DNA from: Formicarius rufipectus
Lineage: Eukaryota; Chordata; Aves; Passeriformes; Formicariidae
Assembly (NCBI GenBank): GCA_013399695.1
Contig: VXAU01002292.1
Location: 562,095-626,094, forward strand
Length of the DNA: 64,000 nucleotides
Direction of reading: 5' to 3'
A program made the translations under genes and the position numbers. Below, in pieces: positions 11,301 through 22,803 of this stretch. The notes beneath the pieces were generated by a model. It was given only the letters and a program-made list of their open reading frames with translations, was not told the origin of the DNA and did not search any database. Within the stretch, counting starts at the first letter, position 1. The number at the start of each line of letters is the position of its first letter.

Positions 11301-14300
11301 CTAGGGTCAGACAGCTCTCAAGGGCAAAGCTTCAGTTCCCAGCAAATGTGTTTAAGGTTTCGTGATGTTAGCAGTCTCTCCTCTCCCCCTTGGGATAAAT
11401 GGAAAATTTCTGTAGTCATAAGAAGCCAGGTGAAGGAAAACTTCTGAAGCAGAAGAGTAGTTGTTAAGTGCATGAGTCCAATTACTCTGCTGATTTAGAT
11501 TAGTTTAGCATCAGTGGAACTATATCCAGTTAAAATTAGCTAAAGCTCTGGCCCGTAATACTGTGTCAATAAAGACAACTAGTATAGAAATGTGTTTAAA
11601 TATAGAATATCTGTTTTCAAGTATACCTTTAAGGTCAAATTCTGTCCTGATCACAGCAAGCAGGGGAGGGTAAGATGTTGGTAGATATATGCTACAGTGA
11701 CAGGAGAGAGATATAGTCTCTTGGGGCAGAAAAGAAGGTTAATAGCTATGCTCCTTGCCTCAGAAATCCTGAACAGAGCAGGAAATCTTGTGCTTGATCA
11801 TTATGGGCAGAGAAGCTCACAGTGGGATAAATATTATTTCTGCTCTGAACTAGAGTGGTTCTGCATGCTGCATATTTTTGCAACTACAATGGATGGACTA
11901 GACAGATGAAGGTTTGGCCTGTAACTCAGCAGATGCTGACCCCAGGACATACAGATTGGATCTATAGGTGGTTACTATTTCCATTACCTCTGGAAGAAAT
12001 TCTGCTGACATAAGCAGAAAATTCCTTTCTTTTCTTACCTCTCTGTCCCAAACATAGCATTAATTAAAACACACACATGCTCACACACAGAAGGCAGTTG
12101 TGAGTTTAGCGTGTACCACTCAATTTTCTAATTTAGTTTACCATAGCTATCATGTTAAATCCAAGCAGACATCAATGTTTTCATTTATTTGTTTAGGAAA
12201 CCTCAACATCAAAGCTGGAGGGTTAAAACTGATCCCACTAGGACATAAAGCATGTAGGCAGGCAACATTAACACTGCTAATTTTAGCAACTCACATTGCT
12301 CAAACTTGAACAAAATAACACTCAACAGAATATTCTTCCTAGCTTCATTCCTTTATCATAGCAGGATTTTGGCACTGAGACATCTTTTGCTACTTCTTCA
12401 AATTGCATCAAGCTAGAACAGCTTGACAGTCCACATCCTGATGGAGAGACTAAAGTTTAACATCAAGGATTATGTTGCTGATTAGCACTTCCAATAATCA
12501 AGTAATTGGTATATTAAATAATACAGAGTTTGGCAACTTGCTCAAAAAGGTCACGCTTGCATTGATTCCTTTTTAGAGAGTCCATGTTGCTGTTATATGA
12601 ATTCAATCTGTCTGTCCAGAATTCTAGCGTAAAAATATTTGGCTAATTTCCTTCTTGGCATACAATTTGATGGGAAATAAAAACCAAGGAAAATTGCACA
12701 TTGGGGCAATATACTCTGATTTTCCCTTTAGGATTGTTGAGAAGCAAGTGAGAAAAAGACAATTTGCTGGACTGTTTTTCTGCCAGGTTAGTGTGACCAG
12801 TGCGACCAGTACAAACCCCCAAGGCCCAAGTCAACACAACTATTAGTGCAGTTTCTACCCTCCTTGTATTTTAACAGAATTTCTACAAGGTTGGGTGTCT
12901 ATCTTGAGGAATCCTCCCCATATTCAGATGGCCAAAGGAGCAGGGTTTTACCTCCATGTTTCCCTAGGCATGGGCAGGAGCAACTAACCCATGGCCACAG
13001 CAGAGGTCAGGGCTGCAGTGCAAGAGGCTGTACCAATGTGCTGGTCCTGCTGCTTGCCCCCTCTGTATAGACACAGACAGGCTTTGAACCCTGTGCAGTT
13101 TTCACAGGTAGGGAGGGCAGAAATCAAAGCAGACCCCTTGCTTCCCCCAGACTGGCTATGAAAGGAGGGCTCTGCATGAAACCACAGAGTCCTCACCTCA
13201 AATCAGTCATCAGAGCTGCATAAATCACTTGTGTGTGCCTTGAGAGGCTCAAGACTGACCTACATTTCACTGTGGTACCCACTGGAATGAGATGGTTACC
13301 ATGCTGTTTATTTCTGCAGAGTATTTGGGGCATCCTCTTTCCCTTGAAGCACATAAGGACATGGTCTCACATTTCTTCTGCATAGAGGCTACTTCTTTTC
13401 TTTTTCTGGAGGAAGGAGGGGGCAAACACAGACATAACCATCACCATGCCATGCTATGCTATTACACAAAGAGGTATGGCAGACACCAAGGCTGGGATTT
13501 TTAACTTCCAATGTCTATGGGGACATCTATATCTGTGCCAGTCACCCCAAGTTTCCTTCACAGCAGGGAGAAATAGGCACTCCTAGGGCGCAATTCATCT
13601 GAGCTGTCGAAGTTGTCAATTTCCTGATGAGCTCTGCTGTCTCTTTGTTCTAGATGCTTATTTTGGGTCAGATTAATCTTGCCTGGCAACCTGAAAACTT
13701 TCCTGTAAGGCAGCCCTCATATGGAGACAAAGAAATACGTAAAACTCTGGAAGAATGGAAAGATGGTTATTCCTGAGGATAACCACAGTGGCAGTTATTG
13801 ACATTTGGAGAATGCAAAGAGCTGATGACAATAACTGAGTGATAAAGGATCCTTCTTGTCTTTCCAACACAGCTTGTTCAGTTTGCCTACTTTCTCTGTC
13901 AAATACTAGCCATGAAGTGATTCCATGTATAAAAATGTCAACAGGCAAAAATACATAACTCTGTGAAGCCAGAACTCTCTCTGAGGTTTAAAGGTCTGGC
14001 TCTGAATGACACTGCACTCCTCTTGGGATTGGTACCTCATGGAAGTGGCACTGCTGCAGTCCAGATGGTTCAGGCAAGCAGAAATAGATGTTATGAACCA
14101 GCCTGTCTTTGATTACAGCATAAGGACACAAATGTGCAACTGTCGTAGCACTGGTTTAAAACAAACAGCTATGAGGAGCTTGAACAAGGTGGGAAAGGAA
14201 GGGCTAATCATGGCTCTCCTAAAATTAAATAAAAAGGATACAGCCAAATAGCGGCCTTCCCACTAGATCAAATCACTACCCCTAGATAGAAGCCTGCATT

Positions 14301-16383
14301 CATTTATGAAGGGAATCTTTAAAGCTCCAAAGGTAACACTGAGGTTTGCAATAAAGATCTCACCGCTGAGGGACATTTAGTCCATCCATATCTCAGGGTA
14401 TGGGGGTAGGGGGATCCCCACTAGTAGGACCTAGGAATGTGTAAAGTTTTTAAATAGTCTTTTGGCTTCTGAGCTATTGTATATATTGGTTATTAGTCCA
14501 AAAATGTTATAGTTGTCCTCTGCTCTTACTAATGTATCTTTTAAATTTGTCAGCACATGCCAAGAGCAAAGAATAGTGGTTGTGTTCCACTGAAGAAACT
14601 AAATGAATACTGTTTGTGATCAAGGGAAGTAATGTTACCGGCACTGCAACCAGCACAGGGCATGTGGTGTTAGCAAATAAAAAGGGAGCCTGACTATACT
14701 ATATATCTTTGGTGGTGCAATTAGCTTGCACTGATGGAGCGGAGAGACACTGCAGTGGCCCGGATTCCACTGCATGCTGCTGCTGTCTATGGCTGTAGGT
14801 GCCAAACACCGCTGCAGTCACTATTTGTGCTACCAGGGACAGGGATTTACTGGAGGCTCGAGAGTATTTCATGGATTGTAATAAAATCTGGCATGTCACC
14901 AAGCCACATCCGGCAAGCCATCAGTATTTTACTGCTGAACAGATTTCTTTCAACACCCACCATTTCCTCTTTTCCTGAAAGAAGCTCTCCATGCTTGCGA
15001 ATCTAAACAAATGCAATTACATCAGTTTTGTTAAAGAATACATTCAGTGCAGGTAGCTTTGTGTGCAGCTGCAGTGTGGGCTGCAAGGTTGAGCTCTGGA
15101 AGTCAGGAGCCCACACCCCAGCCCAGCCGCAAGCAAGAGGCTGTGAACTGCCGACCCTGTGTATAACAAAGGGCCCGGGGACCTGAGACCCAGCCATGGA
15201 ACCTGACACTCAGAGACACTGCAGGAGCCACTGACCCGCAGACTGCCACATTTAGACTGCAAGGGTATAAAGCCCAGGGGTTCCTTTGTGCAGGGTCCCT
15301 CCTCAGAAGTACCAAGCTCAAGCTGTTATTTTGTTAGTTAGAATCTGCACCATGATTAAATTATCTTAAAGGTCTGGATGTCTGAAACTGCTACGGGAGG
15401 CTAGTCAGGAAATCTGGTCTGACTGTGAGTGTGGGGTGTGTAGCAGCAAAGGAGCTCAGGTGGTGCAAGGGTGACTGACAAAGTGGCTCCTGGATGATCA
15501 GAGAAAATTCCTTAAAAGTTTCTTGTTCACAGCCTTGAAGCATCAGACGTATATTAAACTAAGAGTTTCATGAAGATGTGATTTTATCAGAGGGATTCAG
15601 TTGACTGGGAACTGGGAATGAAGGATGGTAGGTTTCTGCATCTGGACCATTGTCCTTGGACAAATCACAGTTGGTGGTGGAGTTACCAATCCCTGCCTTG
15701 CTTTGCAGTCCTACCAGGAACCACACACCTAGACCAACCACAGGGCTGGGGGAAATTTCAGCTGCTTTTCTAAGGCAGGAGACTTGCACCCAAGGCAGGT
15801 ACCTCAGGTAATGGAGTAAGCTACTGTGGGCCAGTCCCAAACAGCAGGCAGTACTTAAGCACCAATACATGAGAAAGAAAAGCTCAGGGAGAGGGAGTTG
15901 ATTGCTGTTCAGAGAGAGTAGCCTAGTGGGAAGCCAGGGTGCAGTTTGGAGGCAGACCAAAGATGGTTGGAGATGACCATTTGTTGAATCCATTGGATCT
16001 GAGCTAGTGGGAAGCAGCTGGGTCATCCTGCTCTATGCTATGTTGCGGGGCAATTTCAATCATCATCATGAAGGCTTGAGTTGCTTTGTAACTCAGCTGG
16101 AATAAGTAAGCAGATTAATGGCCCAGACCTAAACCATATCCTAGGCAGAAAACCACTGACTTTGACATACACAGCACAATAACTTCACAGCTAGCACCAT
16201 CACAAAATGTTCTGTGAGCAGAAGTGTAATGAGGCTGCTGATGGATGGAGTACTGACAGATGCAACACAACACAAAGAACAATATTAAAACACAAATCCA
16301 AATAGTTTTCTGAAAGTGCTGATAAATTGGAATTTGCATATTTTTGTTTCCTAACAGCCACACCCACACGAGTGTGACCTCAT
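8330..16383. other. non-coding flank between the low-complexity cluster and the SOBP exon
   Basis: No coding exon or RNA gene recognised. The longest open frame, 152 codons on the minus strand at 15568-16026, has no family resemblance. One conserved-looking block (9540-9930) is listed separately. If SOBP has a separate terminal exon, this region would be its last intron. Confidence 0.55.
9540..9930. promoter_or_regulatory. candidate conserved non-coding element (enhancer-like)
   Basis: Unique, repeat-free sequence containing an E-box CAGCTG at 9626-9631 inside a TTAATCAGCTGTAATTTTTA context, an octamer ATGCAAAT at 9781-9788, and several TAAT cores. This texture is typical of deeply conserved developmental enhancers near genes such as SOBP, but conservation cannot be measured from one sequence. 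The call is an impression from composition and motif clustering. Confidence 0.25.
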
Positions 16384-16437
16384 ACCTGAAAATACTCAAT
16401 TCTATTCACACAGAAGGCAGTAGCGATTACACAAACC
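16384..16437 (-). other. SOBP: two candidate splice donors just after the SOBP stop codon
   Basis: On the minus strand the stop is followed by TAAAG|GTTTGT (exon would end at 16437, 2 nt after the stop) and, further on, by TTCAG|GTATGA (exon would end at 16386, 53 nt after the stop). The second is the closer match to the vertebrate donor consensus. Either would place most of the 3' UTR in a separate downstream exon toward position 1. I believe vertebrate SOBP has a non-coding last exon, but that is recall and not shown here; the transcript might instead read straight through. Confidence 0.4.
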
Positions 16438-16438
16438 T

Positions 16439-18391
16439 TTACTTATTCTGATTTCGAATTCGGAGACACCTCCTTTTCAATGGTGGCTCCAGATCCTCTG
16501 GCCCTGTGCTGAGTATTGGCGTTGAGATAATGCACGGCGCAATAGCAGTCTTTTCTGCTGGTTTTGGCACAGGCTGGATCACGCAACCTGTCTTGGGCAG
16601 CATCCGCAAAGCATATGCATGGTCCTCATCTGCTGGATTGTTAAGGTTCGGGTCCTGTTTGTCTACCCCAGCAAGGGGCTCTTCCCCAGTCTTCTTGCCA
16701 GCATCTCCCTCGAGGTGGCAATTTGATGCACAGTTGTTCTCCTTAACAGACTCCAGCTCACTCACCGCCAGTTCCTCTGGAGGCTGGGGCTTTTTTGGCT
16801 CCTGGGGCAGCTCTGGGTTCTTGGAACCCTCTGTGCTCTTTGTGCCATTCACAATGACGTTGCACACCGCTGCGCCAGCTTCCAGTCCTGGCGCGCCAGA
16901 GGCCAAGGAGACGGGACAGCAGTGAGCTCCGTCACTGCACGGTAATGTTTTTGAGTCAACTGGGCTGCAGTTGTCCCTGCAGTCACTGCAGTTCCTTTTG
17001 TCTGAGCTACCAAAAGCCAAATTTACAACACTATTAGGTTCACGTTCAACTTTCACTTGGGTGTGTAAAGCCCTGTGGATAACATTGTGCAGCCTAGACC
17101 GGTGGCCTACTGTGAGGTCTATCACACCATCCTGTGGACTCTGTAGCACACTGGGGAAACCAAACTTACTGTTCACTGGACTACTAGGTCTGACAGTCAA
17201 GTCAACAACTTCATTTTTACTGTGCTCCTGAAGCACTTGAGCTTGATTAAGGGACTGGCCTGAGCAGCTCGGCGATGAGTCAGAGGATTTAGATGATCCT
17301 TGCTTTGACTCTCGAGGGGATGAAGAGCTATTTGTTGGCTTTGCCCCAGGCGTCTCACTGGAGGTACTCGGAATGAAGCTTTCGCCATTGCTGGAGAAGC
17401 CATTGGGGGGTTTGGAGTCATTGATGTGAGGGATGGGGATGGGAATGGGGATGGGAACGGGTAAAGGGACAATGACAGGATATGGCACTAGTAGAGTTGG
17501 GGGTGGCACCAGCGGGGCAAGGGATGGCAATCCAAAGTTCATCATCTGTGGCATAGGCATAGGACCATTTGGCATCATGCTGACAGGGGGAAAGGGAAGA
17601 CTGGGCAAAGGAGCTCCAGGAGGGGGAGGTGGCAACAAGCCAGGAGGATTCCCGGGCATGGTAGGTGTTGTGGGAGGATGGATATGGGGGGAAAGCATTG
17701 GCCTGTGCATGGGGCTAGAGGTGGGACCCATATTTCTGGGACCACCTGGTGGGGGACCAATTCCGGGAATCATTGGATTTGACAGAGGGCTGTTAGGATT
17801 TGAGGCGTGATGAGGTGGCCCACGAATAAATGGTGGACGAATTTGCTGCATAATTTGCTGTTCCATGAATATGGGTAGAGGAACTGGCCCACGGTTTGTC
17901 ATCACCATTGGAGGACTACGAGGTGGAACGCCAATTGGAGGCACAATGCTAGCAGGTGGCTGGACAGAAACTGGTGGAATATTTGGATTCTCACTGATGG
18001 GAATAGGTTTGGGAACTGGTGTGGGGATTTTAGTGACAGAGCAGTTGGCAGTGTCAGACGGAGAGGCAGTGGTAGACGCTGATGGTCCAGGACCTTGAAT
18101 TTGGCCAGCTGCAGACGCTGGGGATGGGGCTTTTCTCCGAGCATCTGCTAGCGGTATATTCCAAGAATCTGGAGTCAGCAGCTGCACCCCAGTGCCTTCT
18201 GCTTTATTTTCGACTGGAGGATGTAATGTACTGCACAGTCCAGCTGGAAGATTGGCCTGTGTCTCTTTGTAGAAAATGTCCATTTTGTACTGATTGAGAC
18301 ATTTTGCACTGCAGAACTGAAGCCTTCTCTCCCCGTCCCCAAAATCCAGATACTCTTTTGTGTGTCTTATGTGCTTACACCAGTCACATAC
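16439..18391 (-). CDS. SOBP: SOBP large 3' coding exon, C-terminal 650 codons plus stop (partial gene)
   Basis: Seen: an open frame of 650 codons on the minus strand, starting at a splice acceptor and ending in TAA at 16441-16439. Residues 1-36 (exon numbering) precede the first internal Met and carry CDWC (2-5), EYLDFGDGERRLQFC and C27/C31, the second FCS/MYM-type zinc finger of SOBP. Residues about 122-325 are proline-rich, with poly-Pro and a PIPIPIPIP run (about 311-321). Two SUMO-interaction motifs follow, VVDLTV (395-400) and VIDLTV (423-428). The protein ends in a basic segment, LKRRCLRIRNQNK. Known: SOBP is a nuclear, SIX1-associated cofactor needed for cochlear patterning and brain development; the human protein is about 870 residues, so this exon is roughly three quarters of it. 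Inferred: upstream exons with the first zinc finger lie to the right, beyond the window. The Met at 18283 is internal, not the true start. No frameshift or in-frame stop is seen. Family assignment is very secure. Confidence 0.97.
   Translation of the reverse strand, partial: VCDWCKHIRHTKEYLDFGDGERRLQFCSAKCLNQYKMDIFYKETQANLPAGLCSTLHPPVENKAEGTGVQLLTPDSWNIPLADARRKAPSPASAAGQIQGPGPSASTTASPSDTANCSVTKIPTPVPKPIPISENPNIPPVSVQPPASIVPPIGVPPRSPPMVMTNRGPVPLPIFMEQQIMQQIRPPFIRGPPHHASNPNSPLSNPMIPGIGPPPGGPRNMGPTSSPMHRPMLSPHIHPPTTPTMPGNPPGLLPPPPPGAPLPSLPFPPVSMMPNGPMPMPQMMNFGLPSLAPLVPPPTLLVPYPVIVPLPVPIPIPIPIPHINDSKPPNGFSSNGESFIPSTSSETPGAKPTNSSSSPRESKQGSSKSSDSSPSCSGQSLNQAQVLQEHSKNEVVDLTVRPSSPVNSKFGFPSVLQSPQDGVIDLTVGHRSRLHNVIHRALHTQVKVEREPNSVVNLAFGSSDKRNCSDCRDNCSPVDSKTLPCSDGAHCCPVSLASGAPGLEAGAAVCNVIVNGTKSTEGSKNPELPQEPKKPQPPEELAVSELESVKENNCASNCHLEGDAGKKTGEEPLAGVDKQDPNLNNPADEDHAYALRMLPKTGCVIQPVPKPAEKTAIAPCIISTPILSTGPEDLEPPLKRRCLRIRNQNK
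17429..17468 (+). other. G-quadruplex-forming motif opposite the SOBP Pro-Ile repeat
   Basis: The plus strand has seven runs of three or more G (17430-17432, 17435-17438, 17441-17443, 17447-17450, 17453-17455, 17459-17461, 17466-17468) separated by loops of only 2-4 bases. This satisfies the usual four-run G4 rule several times over. SOBP is transcribed from this strand as template, so a quadruplex would form on the template DNA and not in the SOBP mRNA. The bases encode the PVPIPIPIPIP segment. Confidence 0.8.
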
Positions 18392-18420
18392 CTACAACAC
18401 AGTAATAAAATCAAATCAGG
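18392..18420 (-). other. SOBP: splice acceptor of the SOBP large exon
   Basis: Reading the minus strand, a T-rich stretch with TTGATTTTATTACTG leads into GTTGTAG, and the exon opens at 18391 with GTA TGT GAC TGG (V-C-D-W). The junction is in codon phase 0, 36 codons before the first Met. The tract is T-rich but has several purines, so it is a moderate rather than a perfect acceptor. The placement is supported mainly because the translated frame becomes recognisable SOBP zinc-finger sequence exactly after this AG. Confidence 0.85.
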
Positions 18421-21400
18421 TAAGAAAAGCAATCTTCTCTGCATAGCATTATTTTTAAAGTAATTTTTCAGTTGCTAAAAACACTCATTTTCTAACAGGA
18501 AAAAAGGCTGCATTTGTGAAAACTGCACCTTTTATTTTATTTTCTTCTCCAGCGTATTAGTCAGTTGAATGACACTCCCTTTTCTGGGTCCCATGACCTC
18601 AGTTCTACCTTATACAATACATTATATATCTCACAGAGAAGAATCCTCAGTTGATATAAACTGTTATAGCATGCATATGTAAGTATGCAAAATCCATACG
18701 AGTATGGCTGTGATTACTCCTCAGTGGTAAACTATGCATGCCTGGCCATATGAGATGCTGTATTATAAAAGGAGTGTGATAACTGGAAAAGGACTCAGAA
18801 AATTGCTGGAAATTAATGCAACCATTTCTGCTAAACTGCCGCACACAATTACATTTTGTATTCTATTAAGGGTATCAAATAATAAGTTGGAAAGAGTGAT
18901 ATTTCGACATGGCATCACAAAGAGAAAAGCATCATTCATTCTTTGCCCTTGGTTCCAAGGAGAAACTTGGAAAAAGTCAAGATATTTGTGTAAGGTTCAA
19001 ATAGTCCCAATTTGTGATGTTTCAGCAAGCTGGAATTATTTTCTGAGCTGTTTGCCCACTCTTGTGTACGACTCACTCTGAGTAAAACTTCTTGGCAAGG
19101 AAGGACCTGTTTAGCAACTTTTCAAACACTGCAGCAAAAAGTTTGCATTGCAGGCTCATTTTTGTTTTGTTTCTCTGCTTTTCATTTAATCCTTTTCTGT
19201 GTTACTATTGGTGTGGTGGAGACATAGCCAATTTTTTTTTTAAATAAGGCTGCAGAACTAATTAAGCTGTGAAAGGTTTTCCCAGTTGTAAACCACTAGA
19301 CACTAAAGTTCAAAAAATAGTCATTCTAGGCTTCAGAATCCATTACTTCAGAGAAATTATTGTGATTTCATTAACACATTAATTTTGCAACACCAACAGC
19401 TCTCACAGATGGTGAAGACATGATCTACAATTCAAATATGACTCTTGTTTGCACAAATGCCTTTCCTTCATATGGCATTTTAAACAAGAATTAATATGAG
19501 TAATCTTGCCATATCTATAAACAGATAAACAGATGTCAGATTTTTCCATGCCTCACTTTTTTGACAGAATTTTACACACACAAAAACCTCCCATTTTTGT
19601 AATTTACATTAGTTCTCAAAATACTCCACTGACAGAGACTTTTGCTGCTTTCATCAGCATGTTGAGCCTATGGCCATGTCAGAATACATCCTGGTATTGT
19701 TTGTTCTGCCTTTTCCAAATAGCTCGTATTAGCTTGTTTTGAAATTACTATATCCTTTGTAGAAAGAAAAAAACGCACCAAAAAAAACCCAGAGAAGACT
19801 ATAATTGTGAAAGGACTGAATTAAAAGGATAATTAATTTTAATAACTATTGGCCATATAAACAATTCAAAACAACATATGTTGGGCAACTGATTACCCAT
19901 CTCATTTTACTCTCAGCTTTCCTTTAATATAAACAGTGGTGACATTTTTGAGTTTTCAGTAGTATATCTTTAATATATATACATGTACACACACACTATA
20001 TGCTATGGCTATTAGCCCATTTAACTACCAGCCTTTTGGTTATCCAGTCAGGTTGCTCTTTGATTCCCTTCTGCCTCCCCTCCCTGTTCATGCACACACA
20101 CATACACACACTCCTTCTCTTCTATCAATTTAAATCAAACTAAGTAATCAATTTTAGTAGCAATCAAGAAGTAGCAACTCCTAAGTCATCCCTGAAGTTT
20201 GGGAATGCAGGGTCCAGATTGTCAGCTCAGGCACACAAATGATAAAGCACAGGAGGGGCTGGTGTTGCTCAGTGCATGTGGCCTTAGGAAGGGGGTATTT
20301 CCAGCACAATGCCCCATGCAAGAAAGAAAATTTCCCGGTGCATTACAAACAAGTCCAGTCCTTCACTGAACACACAGTGATGATGTGGCACCCTACAAAT
20401 TGTGGACAAAAAGGTTGTCAAATGCACAGAAGAGTCAAGATAAATGCCTATGTTGTCACAGTGCATGTATTCCCCCAAGGTAGATGGGGTAGATGGGAAA
20501 GTAGGAGTGCACCAAGCAGGGCAAAGAGGGGGCATCCCCACTTCCCATGGCTCCGGGATTTTACCAGGCATCATCTCTCTCTCCACTCTCCACAGGAAGG
20601 TTCAGTGGCCATCACAGGCAGCACTGATGCTGAGCAACTACTCACTGCAAACAGTGCAAACACACAGCAGTGGGCACTGAACCATGCCAGGTATTTGGCA
20701 TGGATATGGTGTTTGCCACCCTCTTGGCAAGTCAGCATACATGATGGAAACGTCTTCTAATCGACCTCCTGAAATTTTCTGGCTTGCCACTGTTTTCCAA
20801 GAAGACAAAAGGGGAATTTGTGAGTCTATGCCATGAGTCAATAAAAGCAGTATTTAACTCAGTAAAGCTGCTGAATTTAACTTAGTTTTCGATCAAGAGC
20901 TTGCTGCTGTAGCCACAAAATGATATCTATTTTGCATATATGGAATCAGGATGCACTCCACTGCACTCCTCCTGCCACTTGCAGGGTATGCTCCTGTCCC
21001 AGGGTCTGGCAAAGAGGCAGGTAGTCTCCACATATACTCCAGGAGTTGCACAGAGAGATACCAGGAGCTTCCAGACAGCTCTTGAGGCAGGCTGGTGCTG
21101 TTTGAAGCCCACCCTGGCCCATCACTCTCTGCAGGGAAAAAGACAAGGAGGAAACTGGCCTCAGGGGTGGCTGCTGTAAGGGATGGAGCAGGACTTCAGA
21201 GGCAGTTGCAGTGAAAACTTGCCTTTCCTTCGGGCCAAGGAAGCAAACCACCTTGTAAACCCGTTGTCAAAAATGCAACTGAGAAATATGAGTGAGTAAA
21301 CGCAAACCTCCTTATCTTTCTAGGAAGAGCCCCCTTAGTGACTTTAATTAAATGAACTGAAAGAAAAATATAGCCCTCCCCCAAATTGTGGCATACTTTC

Positions 21401-22650
21401 TAATAATTTAGTTTTATTAGTTATCATTTGAAAAAGTCACTGAAACACTTCACTGTATTATTGCTATATTGATTTGTTTATCTCCAGTGGGCTACTGTAT
21501 CTCTCCTGGCTAAACAAATATTTTCTCTTCCTTGGTAAAATATTTAGAAGTGCTGCTTAGAAATTCTCTACTGATTTCTCCTGTTTTCAATAATTCACTG
21601 AGGAACTAGAACCTCTGAAGTCTGCCTTCCTCACTCATATATTGATCACAGATGCTTCTGTATATTTTATCACTAGATAAAATTATTTAAAGCCACAGAA
21701 ATTAAAGCTGGCAAATCTGTTCCTCTGAATATCCTGGAGAGACCAAATATCTAATAATTACCTCATTGACTTCATGCACCATCTCAAAATGTTGAAAAAA
21801 ATGTCAGTAAGTAATGTCTACTACATGCATGTCTGCCATTTTTTTCTTTTTCCGTCTTTATTTCTCTTTCTTTCTTTGCAATCAGTCTATGCTGCTTAGT
21901 TAAAATCAAAGTGTAAAAAGTGCATATCATATGGAGGTAATATGATGCCTCATAATACCATACTAAAAGGCAGAAAAGCAGTACCCACAATGAAGAGAAA
22001 ATTACTGGAGGAGAAAAAAAATGTCACTTAAGAATTAATGAATCAAGTCTGTCTTGCAGAATTGATCATTTAAGATGAGGTCAATGAATTTGTGATACAA
22101 ATGGCTATATCACCAGAGGTAATAAAATGGAGCAATATCATTCATTTTATATCTAACTAATGACGTGCTCAGAGTAATTACAGACTTCTTCTAAAAGCCT
22201 AGAGTGATTAGTTCAGATGTGATAGGTGAAACATATATATCTTTCCATTCAATGAAACAACATTTTCTTATCTGTAAAACACACAGTTGAAGTCTTATTT
22301 TTAAGTACTTGAATTCTGGACAGAACATCCTTGTTCTTGCCAACCAGCTCAGAATCTCCCTGCTCATGTATTCTTTCTGCTTCCCTTTTCCCACCTCATC
22401 CTGTCCCTTCATTGTATGACCAAGAGAAGAGCTAAACTGTTGCAGTGCTTGTTGACGCCGTACATTGTATTTGGTAGTGCTTACACATGGGAGCAGCTCC
22501 CTGGGTTTCAATGGGTTTGTCATAAACATTAATGCTGTAAGATCATGTTTGGAGGGCCTGACCCCACACTAGTGGAAAACAATGAAGAGACTCCTCTTTA
22601 ATGTAGTCTATTGGCTTCGGGCCTGTTGCATAATGCCAGCCCCTGCTTAC

Positions 22651-22803
22651 CCTGGAGGCAGTGGGAGCTTTGTCCCTGACAACAGCAGCAGAGGCACGTC
22701 CAGGGATTTTGGAAGGAACTGCAGCAGAAATACCCAGGAAGAAAATAAGTGCTGCCAGGCAAAGTTTCAGACATTTCCTAACAAATGTAGGTAAAGCCAC
22801 CAT
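22651..22803 (-). other. possible leader-peptide-encoding exon (unrecognised, speculative)
   Basis: On the minus strand an ATG in good context (A at -3, G at +4) opens a 51-codon frame. It reads as a short basic N-terminus with R9-K10 and K13, a hydrophobic stretch CLAALIFFLGISAAV at about 15-29, then a small polar tail. It ends exactly, in phase 0, at CCAGG|GTAAGC, a good donor. This is the shape of a first exon for a secreted or type II membrane protein. I do not recognise the product. The frame stays open beyond the donor to 22543 and upstream to an ATG at 22869, so chance is a serious alternative. Confidence 0.2.

Noticed and set aside
15568..16026. 152-codon minus-strand frame near the SOBP stop
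   Set aside because: Same strand as SOBP but after its stop, with no resemblance to SOBP or any family; probably 3' UTR or intron sequence.
16506..16925. 139-codon plus-strand frame
   Set aside because: Shadow of the SOBP exon on the opposite strand, with no independent support.
17433..17810. 125-codon Gly/Met-rich frame on the plus strand
   Set aside because: Antisense shadow of the Pro-rich SOBP coding exon; its repeats are the complement of the PIPIPIP codons.
20239..20760. 173-codon plus-strand frame
   Set aside because: No domain, signal or repeat recognised; frames on the other strand are also open; no convincing splice or promoter context.
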